A DNA stretch of 64,000 nt from Porphyromonadaceae bacterium COT-184 OH4590 (GTDB taxonomy: Bacteria; Bacteroidota; Bacteroidia; Bacteroidales; Paludibacteraceae), in the NCBI GenBank assembly GCA_000768855.1, contig JRAN01000056.1, forward strand, positions 1 to 64,000, given 5' to 3'. Under the pieces are notes generated by a model. It saw nothing but the letters and a program-made list of their open reading frames with translations, ran no database searches and had not been told where the DNA came from. Position 1 is the first letter of the stretch; each line of letters begins with the position of its first letter. The position numbers and the translations under genes are program-made. Positions 9,240 through 18,103 of this stretch are shown here, one piece after another.

Positions 9240-9266
9240 TATTTATAAAAAAACAATAAAAATTAA

Positions 9267-10091
9267 ATGGCAGTACGTAAATTAAACCCCACAACACCGG
9301 GGCAAAGACACAAGATTATTGGCATGTTCGACACAATTACTTCGACAGTGCCAGAGAAATCGCTTGTGTTCGGCTTTAACAAAACCGGCGGACGCAATAA
9401 TCAGGGAAAAATGACTATGCGTTACATCGGTGGCGGGCACAAGAGAAAGTACAGAGTAATTGACTTCAGACGTACTAAAGACGGCATTCCTGCTGTCGTT
9501 AAAAGTATCGAATATGATCCGAACCGTTCGGCTCGTATCGCTCTGCTTTATTACGTTGATGGAGAGAAAGCGTACATTCTTGCACCAAATGGATTGCAGG
9601 TTGGACAAAGATTACTCTCGGGAGCAGATGCAGCACCAGAAGTTGGTAACGCACTTCCTTTGGAGAATATTCCTCTTGGAACAATAGTTCATAACATTGA
9701 ACTACGTCCCAGACAAGGTGCAGCCCTTGTCCGCTCTGCAGGAACATTTGCTCAGATTACATCTCGCGAGGACAAATACGTTATTGTAAAGTTACCTTCG
9801 GGCGAAACTCGCAAGATATTAGGAACATGTAAAGCTACTGTTGGTAGCGTTGGTAACTCAGACCACTCTTTGGAGCGTTCGGGCAAAGCCGGACGAAGCC
9901 GTTGGTTTGGCATTCGTCCACGAGTTCGTGGTGTGGCTATGAACCCTGTTGACCACCCAATGGGTGGTGGTGAAGGTCGCGCATCGGGCGGACACCCACG
10001 TTCAAGAAAAGGTCTGTTGGCTAAGGGTAAGAAAACTCGTGCACCTAAAAAGGCATCGAGCCAGTACATTATTGAAAGAAGAAAAAAATAA
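9267..10091 (+). CDS. rplB: 50S ribosomal protein L2
   Basis: 274 residues, the full family length. N-terminal [36 protein letters not shown], and the C-terminal [21 protein letters not shown] region with the conserved His needed for peptidyl transfer. It follows the 139-bp structured gap after rplW, so its expression may be partly uncoupled. Confidence 0.98.
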   Translation: MAVRKLNPTTPGQRHKIIGMFDTITSTVPEKSLVFGFNKTGGRNNQGKMTMRYIGGGHKRKYRVIDFRRTKDGIPAVVKSIEYDPNRSARIALLYYVDGEKAYILAPNGLQVGQRLLSGADAAPEVGNALPLENIPLGTIVHNIELRPRQGAALVRSAGTFAQITSREDKYVIVKLPSGETRKILGTCKATVGSVGNSDHSLERSGKAGRSRWFGIRPRVRGVAMNPVDHPMGGGEGRASGGHPRSRKGLLAKGKKTRAPKKASSQYIIERRKK

Positions 10092-10114
10092 CGATTAAAA
10101 CAGAGTAAAAATTT

Positions 10115-10381
10115 ATGAGTCGTTCATTAAAAAAAGGACCCTATATCAACCTGAAACTCGAAAAGAAAATTCTTGCCATGAATGAAAGCAACAAAAAAAC
10201 CGTTGTTAAAACTTGGGCAAGAGCATCGATGATTTCTCCTGACTTTGTAGGTCATACAGTAGCAGTGCATAACGGTAACAAATTTATACCTGTGTATATT
10301 ACCGAAAATATGGTAGGACACAAACTTGGAGAGTTCGCTCCTACACGTATATTTAGAGGACACGGTGGTAAAAAGAAATAA
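10115..10381 (+). CDS. rpsS: 30S ribosomal protein S19
   Basis: 88 residues; [18 protein letters not shown] start and [20 protein letters not shown] end are diagnostic of S19, a small-subunit head protein. Normal operon position between rplB and rplV. Confidence 0.97.
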   Translation: MSRSLKKGPYINLKLEKKILAMNESNKKTVVKTWARASMISPDFVGHTVAVHNGNKFIPVYITENMVGHKLGEFAPTRIFRGHGGKKK

Positions 10382-10425
10382 TCCGTTAAGATTTTTAATT
10401 TCATTTAAAAAGGAAAAAAGTAATT

Positions 10426-10863
10426 ATGGGTAAAAGAAAAAGAATATCTGCCGATAATAGAAAAGAAGCTAAAAAAACACAATATTTCGCCCGTCTTGTA
10501 GATGTACCTACTTCGCCAAGAAAGATGCGTTTGGTAGCAGACCTTATCCGTGGTGTGGACGTAAATAGAGCATTGGCTATATTGCGTTTCTCTACAAAAG
10601 AGGCTTCGATAAAAATGGAAAAATTGCTTCGCTCTGCAATTTCTAATTATGAACAGAAATCGAATCAAAAAGCAGAAGATGGTAATTTATATGTGAGTGC
10701 AATCAGTGTTGATGCTGCTCGTATGCTCAAACGTATGCGTCCGGCCCCTCAGGGTCGTGGTTATCGTATCCGCAAACGCTCGAACCACGTTACACTCTTT
10801 GTAGAATCAAGAAATGTTATTAATAATAATTTAGAAAATAAGCAAGATGGGACAGAAAACTAA
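10426..10863 (+). CDS. rplV: 50S ribosomal protein L22
   Basis: 145 residues, including an N-terminal lysine-rich extension common in Bacteroidetes. [19 protein letters not shown] is the hairpin that reaches into the exit tunnel and is a macrolide-resistance site in other species. Its last 17 nt overlap the start of rpsC in another frame. Confidence 0.96.
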   Translation: MGKRKRISADNRKEAKKTQYFARLVDVPTSPRKMRLVADLIRGVDVNRALAILRFSTKEASIKMEKLLRSAISNYEQKSNQKAEDGNLYVSAISVDAARMLKRMRPAPQGRGYRIRKRSNHVTLFVESRNVINNNLENKQDGTEN

Positions 10864-11611
10864 TCCAATTAGCAATCGTTTGGGAATCATCCGTGGTTGG
10901 GATTCAAACTGGTATGGTGGAGACAATTTCGGCGATACCTTGGTTGAAGACAGCAAGATTAGAAAGTATCTCAATATTCGTCTTGCTAAAGCAATGGTTT
11001 CGAGAATTGTTATCGAAAGAACATTGAAACTCGTAACTATTACCGTTTGTGCAGCTCGTCCGGGCTATATCGTGGGCAGAGGCGGCGAGGATGTGGAAAA
11101 ACTAAAAGAGGAGATAAAGAAAATTACCGACAAAGATATAGAAATAAATATCTTTGAGGTAAAAAATCCCGATTTGGATGCCACAATAGTAGCAAACAAT
11201 GTAGCTCGTCAAATCGAAGGTAAAGTTGCTTACCGTAAAGCTATTCGCAGCGCTATTTTCAACTCAATGAAAAATGGTGCCGAAGGTATCAAGATTCAAA
11301 TATCAGGTCGCTTGAACGGAGCTGAAATAGCTCGCTCGGAGATGTACAAAGAGGGGCGTACTCCACTGCACACTTTCCGTGCCGACATCGATTATTGCCA
11401 CGCTGAGGCGCTTACCAAAGTAGGACTTATCGGTATCAAAGTTTGGATTTGCCGTGGCGAAGTTTATGGTAAAAAAGACTTAGAGCCTAAGTTTGAAAAC
11501 GAGAGAGATAAACGTAATTTTGCGGGCAGACGCAACGAAGGCGAACGTCGTCCGAGACGTAACGAAGGCGAGCGTCGTCCAAGAAGACGTAATAACGAAA
11601 ATAAAAAGTAA
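10847..11611 (+). CDS. rpsC: 30S ribosomal protein S3
   Basis: 254 residues. [20 protein letters not shown] start, KH domain with [15 protein letters not shown], and [13 protein letters not shown] in the C domain. After residue ~225 there is a basic, low-complexity tail containing a repeated NEGERRPRR unit, longer than the E. coli protein. Start overlaps rplV by 17 nt. Confidence 0.97.
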   Translation: MGQKTNPISNRLGIIRGWDSNWYGGDNFGDTLVEDSKIRKYLNIRLAKAMVSRIVIERTLKLVTITVCAARPGYIVGRGGEDVEKLKEEIKKITDKDIEINIFEVKNPDLDATIVANNVARQIEGKVAYRKAIRSAIFNSMKNGAEGIKIQISGRLNGAEIARSEMYKEGRTPLHTFRADIDYCHAEALTKVGLIGIKVWICRGEVYGKKDLEPKFENERDKRNFAGRRNEGERRPRRNEGERRPRRRNNENKK

Positions 11612-11643
11612 TTGTTGAACGAATTAAAAATAATTAAGTACTT

Positions 11644-12075
11644 ATGTTACAACCTAAAAAGACAAAATTTAGAAGACAGCAGAAAGGACGTATGAAGGGC
11701 AACGCCCAACGTGGTAACGAGTTATCGTTTGGTTCGTTTGGCATCAAATCGCTCCAATCCAAATGGATTACCGGTCGTCAGATAGAAGCTGCTCGTGTAG
11801 CCGTTACTCGTCACATGCAGCGTCAAGGACAGGTGTGGGTAAGAATTTTCCCTGACAAACCAATTACTAAAAAACCAGCCGAAGTGCGTATGGGTAAAGG
11901 TAAAGGTGCTCCAGAAGGATTTGTTGCTCCTGTTACTCCCGGTCGTATGATTATAGAGATAGAAGGCGTTCCGTTCGAATTGGCTAAAGAAGCCTTGAGA
12001 CTTGCGGCACAAAAGCTACCTGTAACAACGAAATTTGTTGTTCGTAGAGATTATGATTTTAGTACTAATGCTTAA
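11644..12075 (+). CDS. rplP: 50S ribosomal protein L16
   Basis: 143 residues; [19 protein letters not shown] start, [21 protein letters not shown] and [16 protein letters not shown] are the rRNA-binding core near the A site. Separated from rpsC by 32 nt. Confidence 0.98.
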   Translation: MLQPKKTKFRRQQKGRMKGNAQRGNELSFGSFGIKSLQSKWITGRQIEAARVAVTRHMQRQGQVWVRIFPDKPITKKPAEVRMGKGKGAPEGFVAPVTPGRMIIEIEGVPFELAKEALRLAAQKLPVTTKFVVRRDYDFSTNA

Positions 12076-12092
12076 AACAAAGGAATTAAGGT

Positions 12093-12299
12093 ATGAAAAT
12101 TAACGAAATTAGAGAATTTACGGACACCGAACTCCGCGAAAGAGAGTTAGCCGAAAGAGACAACCTCACCAAGATGAGACTCTCACACGCTATCACGCCG
12201 TTAGATAATCCTCAATCTATCAAAGAGGCAAGGAGAACAATTGCACGTATGCAGACAGAGGCACGTATGCGTCAATTAAAACAACAACAACCTAAATAA
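12093..12299 (+). CDS. rpmC: 50S ribosomal protein L29
   Basis: 68 residues, a two-helix small protein. [16 protein letters not shown] start and the [18 protein letters not shown] helix match L29, which lies beside L23 at the tunnel exit. Confidence 0.95.
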   Translation: MKINEIREFTDTELRERELAERDNLTKMRLSHAITPLDNPQSIKEARRTIARMQTEARMRQLKQQQPK

Positions 12300-12312
12300 A
12301 TTGTATTCTCAA

Positions 12313-12570
12313 ATGGAACAAAGAAATTTAAGAAAAGTAAGAGAAGGTGTTGTTTTCAGCAATAAAATGGATAAATCTATTACAGTTGCTGTTAAGTATA
12401 AAGAAAAACACCCAATGTATGGTAAGTTTGTGAACAAAACGAAGAAGTTTCACGCTCATGATGAAAAAAATGAGTGTAATATAGGCGATACAGTTCGCAT
12501 TATGGAGACTCGTCCGTTGAGTAAAACAAAACGTTGGCGTTTAGTAGAAATCATTGAAAGAGCTAAATAA
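12313..12570 (+). CDS. rpsQ: 30S ribosomal protein S17
   Basis: 85 residues from ATG 12313 ([12 protein letters not shown]); a TTG four codons earlier abuts the rpmC stop but gives a non-conserved extension. [16 protein letters not shown] and [19 protein letters not shown] are the S17 OB-fold landmarks. Confidence 0.95.
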   Translation: MEQRNLRKVREGVVFSNKMDKSITVAVKYKEKHPMYGKFVNKTKKFHAHDEKNECNIGDTVRIMETRPLSKTKRWRLVEIIERAK

Positions 12571-12573
12571 AGT

Positions 12574-12939
12574 ATGATACAACAAGAATCAAGATTAAGA
12601 GTAGCAGATAATAGCGGTGCAAAAGAGGTTTTGTGTATCCGCGTGCTTGGTGGTACCAGAAAAAAATATGCCACAATTGGAGATACTATTGTAGTAACAG
12701 TGAAAAGTGCTCTACCTTCGGGTGATGTTAAAAAAGGGACTGTCAGTAAGGCTATCGTGGTGCGTACCAAGAAAGAGATAAGTCGTCCTGATGGTTCGTA
12801 CATACGTTTCGATGACAATGCTTGCGTTCTATTGAACAATGCAGGCGAAATTCGCGGTAGCCGCATCTTCGGACCGGTAGCTCGTGAACTTCGCTCTACT
12901 AATATGAAAATTATTTCACTTGCACCCGAAGTGCTATAA
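12574..12939 (+). CDS. rplN: 50S ribosomal protein L14
   Basis: 121 residues; [19 protein letters not shown] start, IRVLGG and [13 protein letters not shown] end are diagnostic. Begins 3 nt after the rpsQ stop, so probably coupled. Confidence 0.98.
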   Translation: MIQQESRLRVADNSGAKEVLCIRVLGGTRKKYATIGDTIVVTVKSALPSGDVKKGTVSKAIVVRTKKEISRPDGSYIRFDDNACVLLNNAGEIRGSRIFGPVARELRSTNMKIISLAPEVL

Positions 12940-12988
12940 TTATGTGAAATAATTTAATTTATAACTTATAATTAGTAAGTGATTAAAG

Positions 12989-13312
12989 ATGAGTAAATTA
13001 CATGTTAAAAAAGGCGATAACGTGATAGTAATCGCAGGCAATGATAAAAGCAACAAGCCACGTAGAGTTTTGGCTGTATATCCCGACAAACAACGTGTTT
13101 TGGTAGAGGAGGTTAATATGGTGTCGAAAGCCACCAAACCAAACGCCCAAAATCCACAAGGTGGTGTCGTAAAAAAAGAGGCTCCTATTCATATCTCTAA
13201 CGTTATGCTTATTGATCCTAAGGATGGTAAACGTACACGTATTCAGAGAATTAAAAATGAAGAGGGTAAATTAGTTCGTGTAGCAGTAAGGTCAAAGGAG
13301 GTAATAAAATGA
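12989..13312 (+). CDS. rplX: 50S ribosomal protein L24
   Basis: 107 residues; KOW motif [16 protein letters not shown] at the N terminus and [15 protein letters not shown] downstream. L24 nucleates large-subunit assembly. Its stop overlaps the rplE start by 4 nt. Confidence 0.96.
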   Translation: MSKLHVKKGDNVIVIAGNDKSNKPRRVLAVYPDKQRVLVEEVNMVSKATKPNAQNPQGGVVKKEAPIHISNVMLIDPKDGKRTRIQRIKNEEGKLVRVAVRSKEVIK

Positions 13313-13857
13313 CAACCACAACATTAAAACAAGATTACAAAGAGAGAATTATTCCTGCATTGATGAAAGAGTTTTCTTACACAACAGTTATGCAGGCACC
13401 TAAGTTGAAAAAAATTGTTCTCAATCAGGGACTTGGAATGGCTACTGCCGATAAGAAAATTATCGACACGGCTATAGTGGAAATGACAGCTATTGCGGGA
13501 CAGAAGGCTATTGCTACATATTCTAAAAAGGATATATCAAATTTTAAGTTGAGAAAAAAGATGCCTATCGGTGTGTGTGTTACACTTCGTGGTGACAGAA
13601 TGTATGAGTTTCTTGAAAGACTTGTGCGTGTGGCGCTCCCTCGTATCCGCGACTTCAAAGGTATTGAGAGCAAACTCGACGGACGTGGCAACTACACTTT
13701 AGGTATCACAGAGCAGATTATCTTCCCCGAAATTAACATTGATACTATTAATAAGATTTTGGGTATGAATATCACTTTCGTAACATCTGCTAACACAGAT
13801 GAGGAGGGCTTTGCTTTATTGAGAGAATTCGGATTACCGTTTAAAAAAACTAACTAA
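13309..13857 (+). CDS. rplE: 50S ribosomal protein L5
   Basis: 182 residues; [30 protein letters not shown] and FPEINIDTI are typical of the 5S-rRNA-binding L5. The start overlaps rplX by 4 nt and is preceded by a clear AAAGGAGG, one of the few strong Shine-Dalgarno sequences in the window. Confidence 0.98.
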   Translation: MTTTTLKQDYKERIIPALMKEFSYTTVMQAPKLKKIVLNQGLGMATADKKIIDTAIVEMTAIAGQKAIATYSKKDISNFKLRKKMPIGVCVTLRGDRMYEFLERLVRVALPRIRDFKGIESKLDGRGNYTLGITEQIIFPEINIDTINKILGMNITFVTSANTDEEGFALLREFGLPFKKTN

Positions 13858-13872
13858 AAAAGATAGAAGAAT

Positions 13873-14142
13873 ATGGCAAAAGAATCGATGAAAGCACGCG
13901 AAGTAAAACGTGCAAAACTTGTGGCAAAATATGCAGAGAAACGCAAACAAATGATTGCGGAAGGTGATTATGATGCTTTGCAGACCTTGCCTCGCAATAG
14001 TTCTTATATCCGTCTTCACAACCGTTGCAAAATAACCGGGAGACCAAAAGGTTATATGCGTCAATTCGGAATATCCAGAATCCAATTCCGCGAAATGGCT
14101 TCTAAGGGACTTATTCCGGGAGTTAAAAAGGCAAGTTGGTGA
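13873..14142 (+). CDS. rpsN: 30S ribosomal protein S14 (zinc-free type)
   Basis: 89 residues, the long form without the CxxC zinc ribbon (only one Cys, in [17 protein letters not shown]). C terminus [11 protein letters not shown] is diagnostic. It is the last ribosomal gene here: the expected followers rpsH, rplF, rplR and so on are missing, and a terminator follows 13 nt after the stop. Confidence 0.97.
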   Translation: MAKESMKAREVKRAKLVAKYAEKRKQMIAEGDYDALQTLPRNSSYIRLHNRCKITGRPKGYMRQFGISRIQFREMASKGLIPGVKKASW

Positions 14143-14154
14143 ATAAATATTTTA

Positions 14155-14193
14155 AAAACAGGCTGTATCATAATGAACGATATAGCCTGTTTT
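14155..14193 (+). terminator. Terminator after rpsN
   Basis: 15-bp stem with one G-U pair: left arm AAAACAGGCTGTATC (14155-14169), right arm GATATAGCCTGTTTT (14179-14193), 9-nt loop. The T-rich end and position 13 nt after the rpsN stop make it a good intrinsic terminator, so the ribosomal operon really ends here. Confidence 0.8.
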
Positions 14194-14264
14194 ATGTAAT
14201 ATTAAATTTATTACATAACATTAAAAGTAATGTGATTTCGATCTAAGCGGGCATTAATCTTGAG

Positions 14265-14712
14265 CTATTGACAAATTTCCGATAGAGGTTCATTTATGGT
14301 TTCTTCTCAAAGAAAGAGTAATTCACCAAAGCCTATAATATATTTGTAATAAAGTTATCAAAACTTTGATTACGAGCGTGTTCAATCTTACAAATGTTTT
14401 TCAGTTTATCATTAACGGTTTCATAAGAGCTCGTTTTCGAAACATGATTTTATCGTACATAAGCACTAGAGCATTCTTCATGTTCTTCTTTATATTGGTT
14501 ACAAGATGTACGCTGTCAATAAAAAGTTGTTCGAACAGTCCTTTGGAAATCTGGTCTTTATCCCCCAAAAGATTTCCGAAGTTGCTCTTGTGAAAGTCCA
14601 TCGATTTGAGAGGTTCTCTGTCGTCTACGTTTCCGGGAGTAAGTATAAAATCTAAGATTTCTCCATTATCGTTGATTATCAGATGCCGGTACATTTTGCC
14701 TAAGCAGAGCAT
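14265..14712 (-). pseudogene. IS982-family transposase relic
   Basis: A 103-residue minus-strand fragment contains LIINDNGEILDF, TPGNVDDREPL, GDKDQISKGLFEQLF, TNIKKNMKN and DKIMFRKRAL, the catalytic-core signatures of IS982 transposases (DDE type). The frame breaks near 14410-14430 and continues in another frame as NDKLKNICKIEHARNQSFDNF, the family's C-terminal signature, then meets stops. The N-terminal third is missing or unrecognisable. It is therefore a frameshifted, truncated copy. It sits immediately after the broken end of the ribosomal operon. No clean terminal inverted repeats were identified. Confidence 0.8.
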
Positions 14713-14956
14713 ACAACAATGCCGAACCTCGGTAGGTATCTAATGATATGTATTATATGTTATTTGCGGAGTGGATTTGTTGTAAGTCATAGACAAAGCC
14801 ACGAGTGTGATAGTTTTTACCCACCTATTCTCTTCCAAACTTATCTTTACTCTACAACTGATCAGAAGAATTATCGATTTATAAAGCCATTAAAAAATTT
14901 TTTTGAGACAAGAAAACAAGGCAGTCTTTTACATTCTTAGTTATAAATACAGTTTC

Positions 14957-15145
14957 TGTTTTCTTTTGTATCTGCTTCGTTTTCTTTTATACCAACTTTA
15001 TATTGTCCTGTACCAAGTCGATATTGTCTTGTACTTACTTCATATTGTCTTGTACCGACTTTATATTGCCTTGTACGAACTTCAAGTTGTGTTATACGAA
15101 CTTTATATTGTATTGTACCGGTTTTATATTGTGTTCTACCTGCTT
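14957..15145. repeat. 21-bp tandem repeat array (about 9 units)
   Basis: Seven clear 21-bp units from 14999 to 15145 (core TATATTGTnTTGTACCnACTT), preceded by two diverged units (14957-14998). Because 21 is a multiple of three, a plus-strand frame reads through as heptapeptides of the LYxLYIV kind, but there is no real gene context. There are no spacers, so it is not a CRISPR array. The remaining DNA at 14713-14956 holds nothing recognisable. Confidence 0.85.
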
Positions 15146-15146
15146 T

Positions 15147-15178
15147 AAAAAAAGGACGTGTTTTAGTCGTCCCTTTTT
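15147..15178 (-). terminator. Terminator after gcvT
   Basis: On the minus strand a short GC stem (GGACG 15168-15172 complement pairing with CGTCC 15154-15158 complement) sits in flanking A/T pairs and is followed by a run of seven T. It lies ~45 nt beyond the gcvT stop and would end the pepT-gcvT transcript. Confidence 0.65.
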
Positions 15179-15223
15179 ATTGTTTACTCACAAAAATATT
15201 GCTAATTTATTTGTTGTAAAGTG

Positions 15224-16315
15224 TTACAGTTTTCTGAAAGGTGGTTTTACTACTTCAGCTTTTACCTCTTTGTTACGTATAAGAACAGCAATTTCGGTGC
15301 CTGCTTTGGTAAATTCAGGTTTTACATAAGCCATACCAACACCAACCTTAGCAGTTGGCGACATACAACCCGATGTAGCTACACCGATAACATTACCCTT
15401 ACCATCGGTAATTTCGTATCCTTGACGAGGAATAGCCTTCTCTTTCATCTCGAAACCGATTAGCTTACGACTTGTGCCATTTTTGCGTTGCTCAGTGTAT
15501 AGCTCGCCATCTATGAGATTTTTGCCTTCGGCAGGTTTTGTAATCCAACCTAATCCGGCTTCGATAGGCGATGTTGTATCGTCAATTTCGTGTCCGTAGA
15601 GGCAGAAACCCATTTCGAGGCGTAGAGTGTCGCGTGCACCAAGTCCTATAGGTTTGATATCAAATTCTTTACCTGCTTCAAATATAGCTTTCCAGATAAT
15701 TTCTCCATACTGTGGATAGAAATAAAGTTCAAATCCACCTGCTCCGGTATATCCTGTGTTAGATATGATTACATCTTTTGCTCCGGCAAATTCGCCGACA
15801 GTAAAAGCATAATACGGTATGTCGGTTAGTTTTATTGAAGTCAATTTTTGAAGCACCTCAGTAGCTTTTGGACCCTGTATAGCAAGTTGTGCAATATTGT
15901 CAGAGGCATTTTCAATAACTACACCGTCAATTTTATTAGAATTAAGCCAAGCCCAGTCTTTATCAATGTTTGCAGCGTTTATCACAAGCATGTATTTGTT
16001 CTGCTCATAATGATAAACGATAAGATCGTCAACTATACCACCTTTCCCATTTGGGAAGCAATTGTATTGGGCTTTACCTATGGCAAGTCCTGCTATATCG
16101 TTACTACATACGCGTTGCATAAAAGTAAGAGCGTTTTCGCCTTTAACCCAAAATTCGCCCATGTGCGAAACGTCAAAAACTCCTACGCTGTGACATACTG
16201 CGAGATGTTCGGCATTGATACCTGTCGGGTATTCAATAGGCATATTATAACCTGCAAATTCGTGCATTTTTGCTCCGAGAGCAATGTGTTTGTCTGTAAA
16301 TGGAGTAGTTTTCAT
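15224..16315 (-). CDS. gcvT: Aminomethyltransferase (glycine cleavage T protein)
   Basis: 363 residues, normal for GcvT, which transfers the methylene group from the H-protein-bound aminomethyl to tetrahydrofolate, releasing ammonia. Landmarks: [21 protein letters not shown], the folate-site region [32 protein letters not shown], and [15 protein letters not shown] at the C terminus. It lies 38 nt downstream of pepT on the same strand, an arrangement also seen in other Bacteroidales. The other glycine cleavage genes are not in the window. Confidence 0.96.
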   Translation of the reverse strand: MKTTPFTDKHIALGAKMHEFAGYNMPIEYPTGINAEHLAVCHSVGVFDVSHMGEFWVKGENALTFMQRVCSNDIAGLAIGKAQYNCFPNGKGGIVDDLIVYHYEQNKYMLVINAANIDKDWAWLNSNKIDGVVIENASDNIAQLAIQGPKATEVLQKLTSIKLTDIPYYAFTVGEFAGAKDVIISNTGYTGAGGFELYFYPQYGEIIWKAIFEAGKEFDIKPIGLGARDTLRLEMGFCLYGHEIDDTTSPIEAGLGWITKPAEGKNLIDGELYTEQRKNGTSRKLIGFEMKEKAIPRQGYEITDGKGNVIGVATSGCMSPTAKVGVGMAYVKPEFTKAGTEIAVLIRNKEVKAEVVKPPFRKL

Positions 16316-16354
16316 TATTAAATCTCTATATTTTTATTGTATTATTAAATTGAA

Positions 16355-17578
16355 TTATTTATTTGCTACTATTTTGATAATGTTTTGTATAACCTCTGTA
16401 GCTTTTTGCAACGACTCTACGGGTACAAACTCATATCTGCCATGGAAATTGTGTCCACCTGCAAAAATATTGGGACAAGGCAGTCCTTTGAAAGATAGTT
16501 GTGCTCCATCAGTGCCTCCGCGTATAGGTTTCACTTTGGGTTCTATGCCGGCTTGTCTGATAGCCTCTAAAGCAGTGTCGATGATATGTATCACAGGCTC
16601 TACCTTCTCTTTCATATTGTAGTATTGATCTTTTATATCAACAGATGCGATATTTTGTCCGAAATCTTTGTTAATCTGTTCTACCATTGCTTGTATGTGA
16701 GCTTTACGCTCCTCAAATTTATTGCGGTCGTGATCGCGAATTATGTATGATAGAGTAGTTTTTTCCACATCGCCATGTATAGATGTTAGATGATAAAATC
16801 CTTCATATCCGTCGGTATTTTCTGGAGCTTCATTCTGTGGTATAGATGCAATGAATGTTGATGCTATTTTCATAGAATTTATCATCTTATCTTTGGCATA
16901 ACCAGGATGAACATTTCTGCCTAAAATAGTAATTTTGGCTCCTGCGGCATTGAAATTTTCATATTCGAGTTCACCTATTTCGCCACCATCCATAGTATAT
17001 GCAAACTGACAGCCAAACTTTTCGACATCGAAGTTGTGAGCTCCAAGACCTATCTCTTCATCTGGATTAAAGGCTACACGTACCTTACCATGTTTAATGT
17101 CCGGATTTTTGATAAAATATTCCATTGCCGTCATAATTTCGGCTATACCGGCTTTGTCGTCCGCACCAAGCAGGGTCAATCCATTAGTAACAACAATGGA
17201 TTGGTTGACATATTTTTTTAGTTCGGGAAACTGTTTGGGGGACAACACTATATTCTCCTTTTCGTTAAGAACAATTTCGCCACCACTGTAATTTTCTACT
17301 ACGCGAGGTTGTACATTTTCACCACTCATATCAGGAGCCGTATCGAGGTGTGCTATAAACCCAATCGTAGGTACATCCTTGTCGATATTCGAGGGTAAAG
17401 TAGCCATTAGATAAGCTTTATCGTCAAGTTCTACATCTTGCATGCCTATGCTTTTTAGCTCTTCTGCCAAAATCTTGGCAAATTCCATTTGTCGTGGAGT
17501 ACTTGGTACTGTACCTGTAGTGTCATCGGATGTGGTATGTATGGAAACGTATTTTAAAAATCTTTCGAGCAATGTCAT
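16355..17578 (-). CDS. pepT: Peptidase T (tripeptidase, M20B)
   Basis: 407-residue cytosolic zinc aminopeptidase that removes the N-terminal residue of tripeptides. Metal-site landmarks: [11 protein letters not shown] (His/Asp), [13 protein letters not shown] (bridging Asp), [14 protein letters not shown] (Glu base and ligand), [12 protein letters not shown], and C-terminal [20 protein letters not shown]. First gene of the pepT-gcvT pair, with a well-formed promoter in the divergent intergenic region. Confidence 0.96.
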   Translation of the reverse strand: MTLLERFLKYVSIHTTSDDTTGTVPSTPRQMEFAKILAEELKSIGMQDVELDDKAYLMATLPSNIDKDVPTIGFIAHLDTAPDMSGENVQPRVVENYSGGEIVLNEKENIVLSPKQFPELKKYVNQSIVVTNGLTLLGADDKAGIAEIMTAMEYFIKNPDIKHGKVRVAFNPDEEIGLGAHNFDVEKFGCQFAYTMDGGEIGELEYENFNAAGAKITILGRNVHPGYAKDKMINSMKIASTFIASIPQNEAPENTDGYEGFYHLTSIHGDVEKTTLSYIIRDHDRNKFEERKAHIQAMVEQINKDFGQNIASVDIKDQYYNMKEKVEPVIHIIDTALEAIRQAGIEPKVKPIRGGTDGAQLSFKGLPCPNIFAGGHNFHGRYEFVPVESLQKATEVIQNIIKIVANK

Positions 17579-17626
17579 CGTTTATATTTATTAAATGCTT
17601 ATTATTTTGCAATATTAAATTTTTTA

Positions 17627-17656
17627 CAAAATTAGTCTATTTATTGTACAATACAA
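17627..17656 (-). promoter_or_regulatory. Promoter of pepT-gcvT
   Basis: Minus strand: TTTG (complement of 17654-17657), 19-nt spacer, TAATTTTG (complement of 17627-17634), a perfect Bacteroidetes promoter. It interlocks with the oppositely directed promoter at 17644-17675. Confidence 0.7.
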
Positions 17657-17675
17657 AATAAAATTACTAAATTTG
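17644..17675 (+). promoter_or_regulatory. Promoter of lipoprotein/M4 protease pair
   Basis: Plus strand: TTG (17644-17646), 21-nt spacer, TAAATTTG (17668-17675). It overlaps the divergent pepT promoter, so the two units may compete for RNA polymerase. The lipoprotein start codon follows 24 nt later. Confidence 0.65.
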
Positions 17676-17698
17676 CAAATTATATATTAATTTAATAT

Positions 17699-18097
17699 AT
17701 GAATTTAAAAAGTATTATAATATTTTTAACTATCATCATATCCTGTTCTTGTGTTACTGGCAGAAGTTTTACTAAAAGCGATACAGAAGAGATTTTGTTT
17801 GGTGCGGGAGGTGGTTTTACAGGTAGTGTTACTACATATATATTGAAAAGAGATGGTTCACTTTACAGAGGAAATAATTTTTTGAAGAAAATATCTAAAA
17901 AAGAGGTTAATAATATATTTTCTGAATCCAAATCTATAGCAGAATATAAATATAATAATCCCTCTAATATGTATTTTTTCCTTATTATTAAATCCAAATC
18001 TAATAAAGATAGCAAGATTGTTTGGGGAATGGAAAATAAGGAAGTTGATAGTAAGGTAATTTTCCTGTACGAAGATTTAAAAAAATTATTAAAATAA
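17699..18097 (+). CDS. Small putative lipoprotein
   Basis: 132 residues. An N-terminal hydrophobic stretch ends in a lipobox-like ISCSC (Cys near residue 16-18), so export and lipid anchoring are likely. The mature part begins with a glycine-rich FGAGGGFTG followed by TTYILKRDG and SLYRG, then a Lys-rich C-terminal half. Family not recognised. It lies 6 nt upstream of the M4 protease gene in the same transcript, so it may be a chaperone or inhibitor of the protease, but nothing in the sequence proves this. Confidence 0.75.
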   Translation: MNLKSIIIFLTIIISCSCVTGRSFTKSDTEEILFGAGGGFTGSVTTYILKRDGSLYRGNNFLKKISKKEVNNIFSESKSIAEYKYNNPSNMYFFLIIKSKSNKDSKIVWGMENKEVDSKVIFLYEDLKKLLK

Positions 18098-18103
18098 AAA
18101 TAT

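Noticed and set aside
14903-15148. 81-residue plus-strand frame with LYxLYIV heptapeptide repeats
   Set aside because: It is only the 21-bp array read in frame; no promoter, no start signal, no family, and it ends at the terminator of gcvT.
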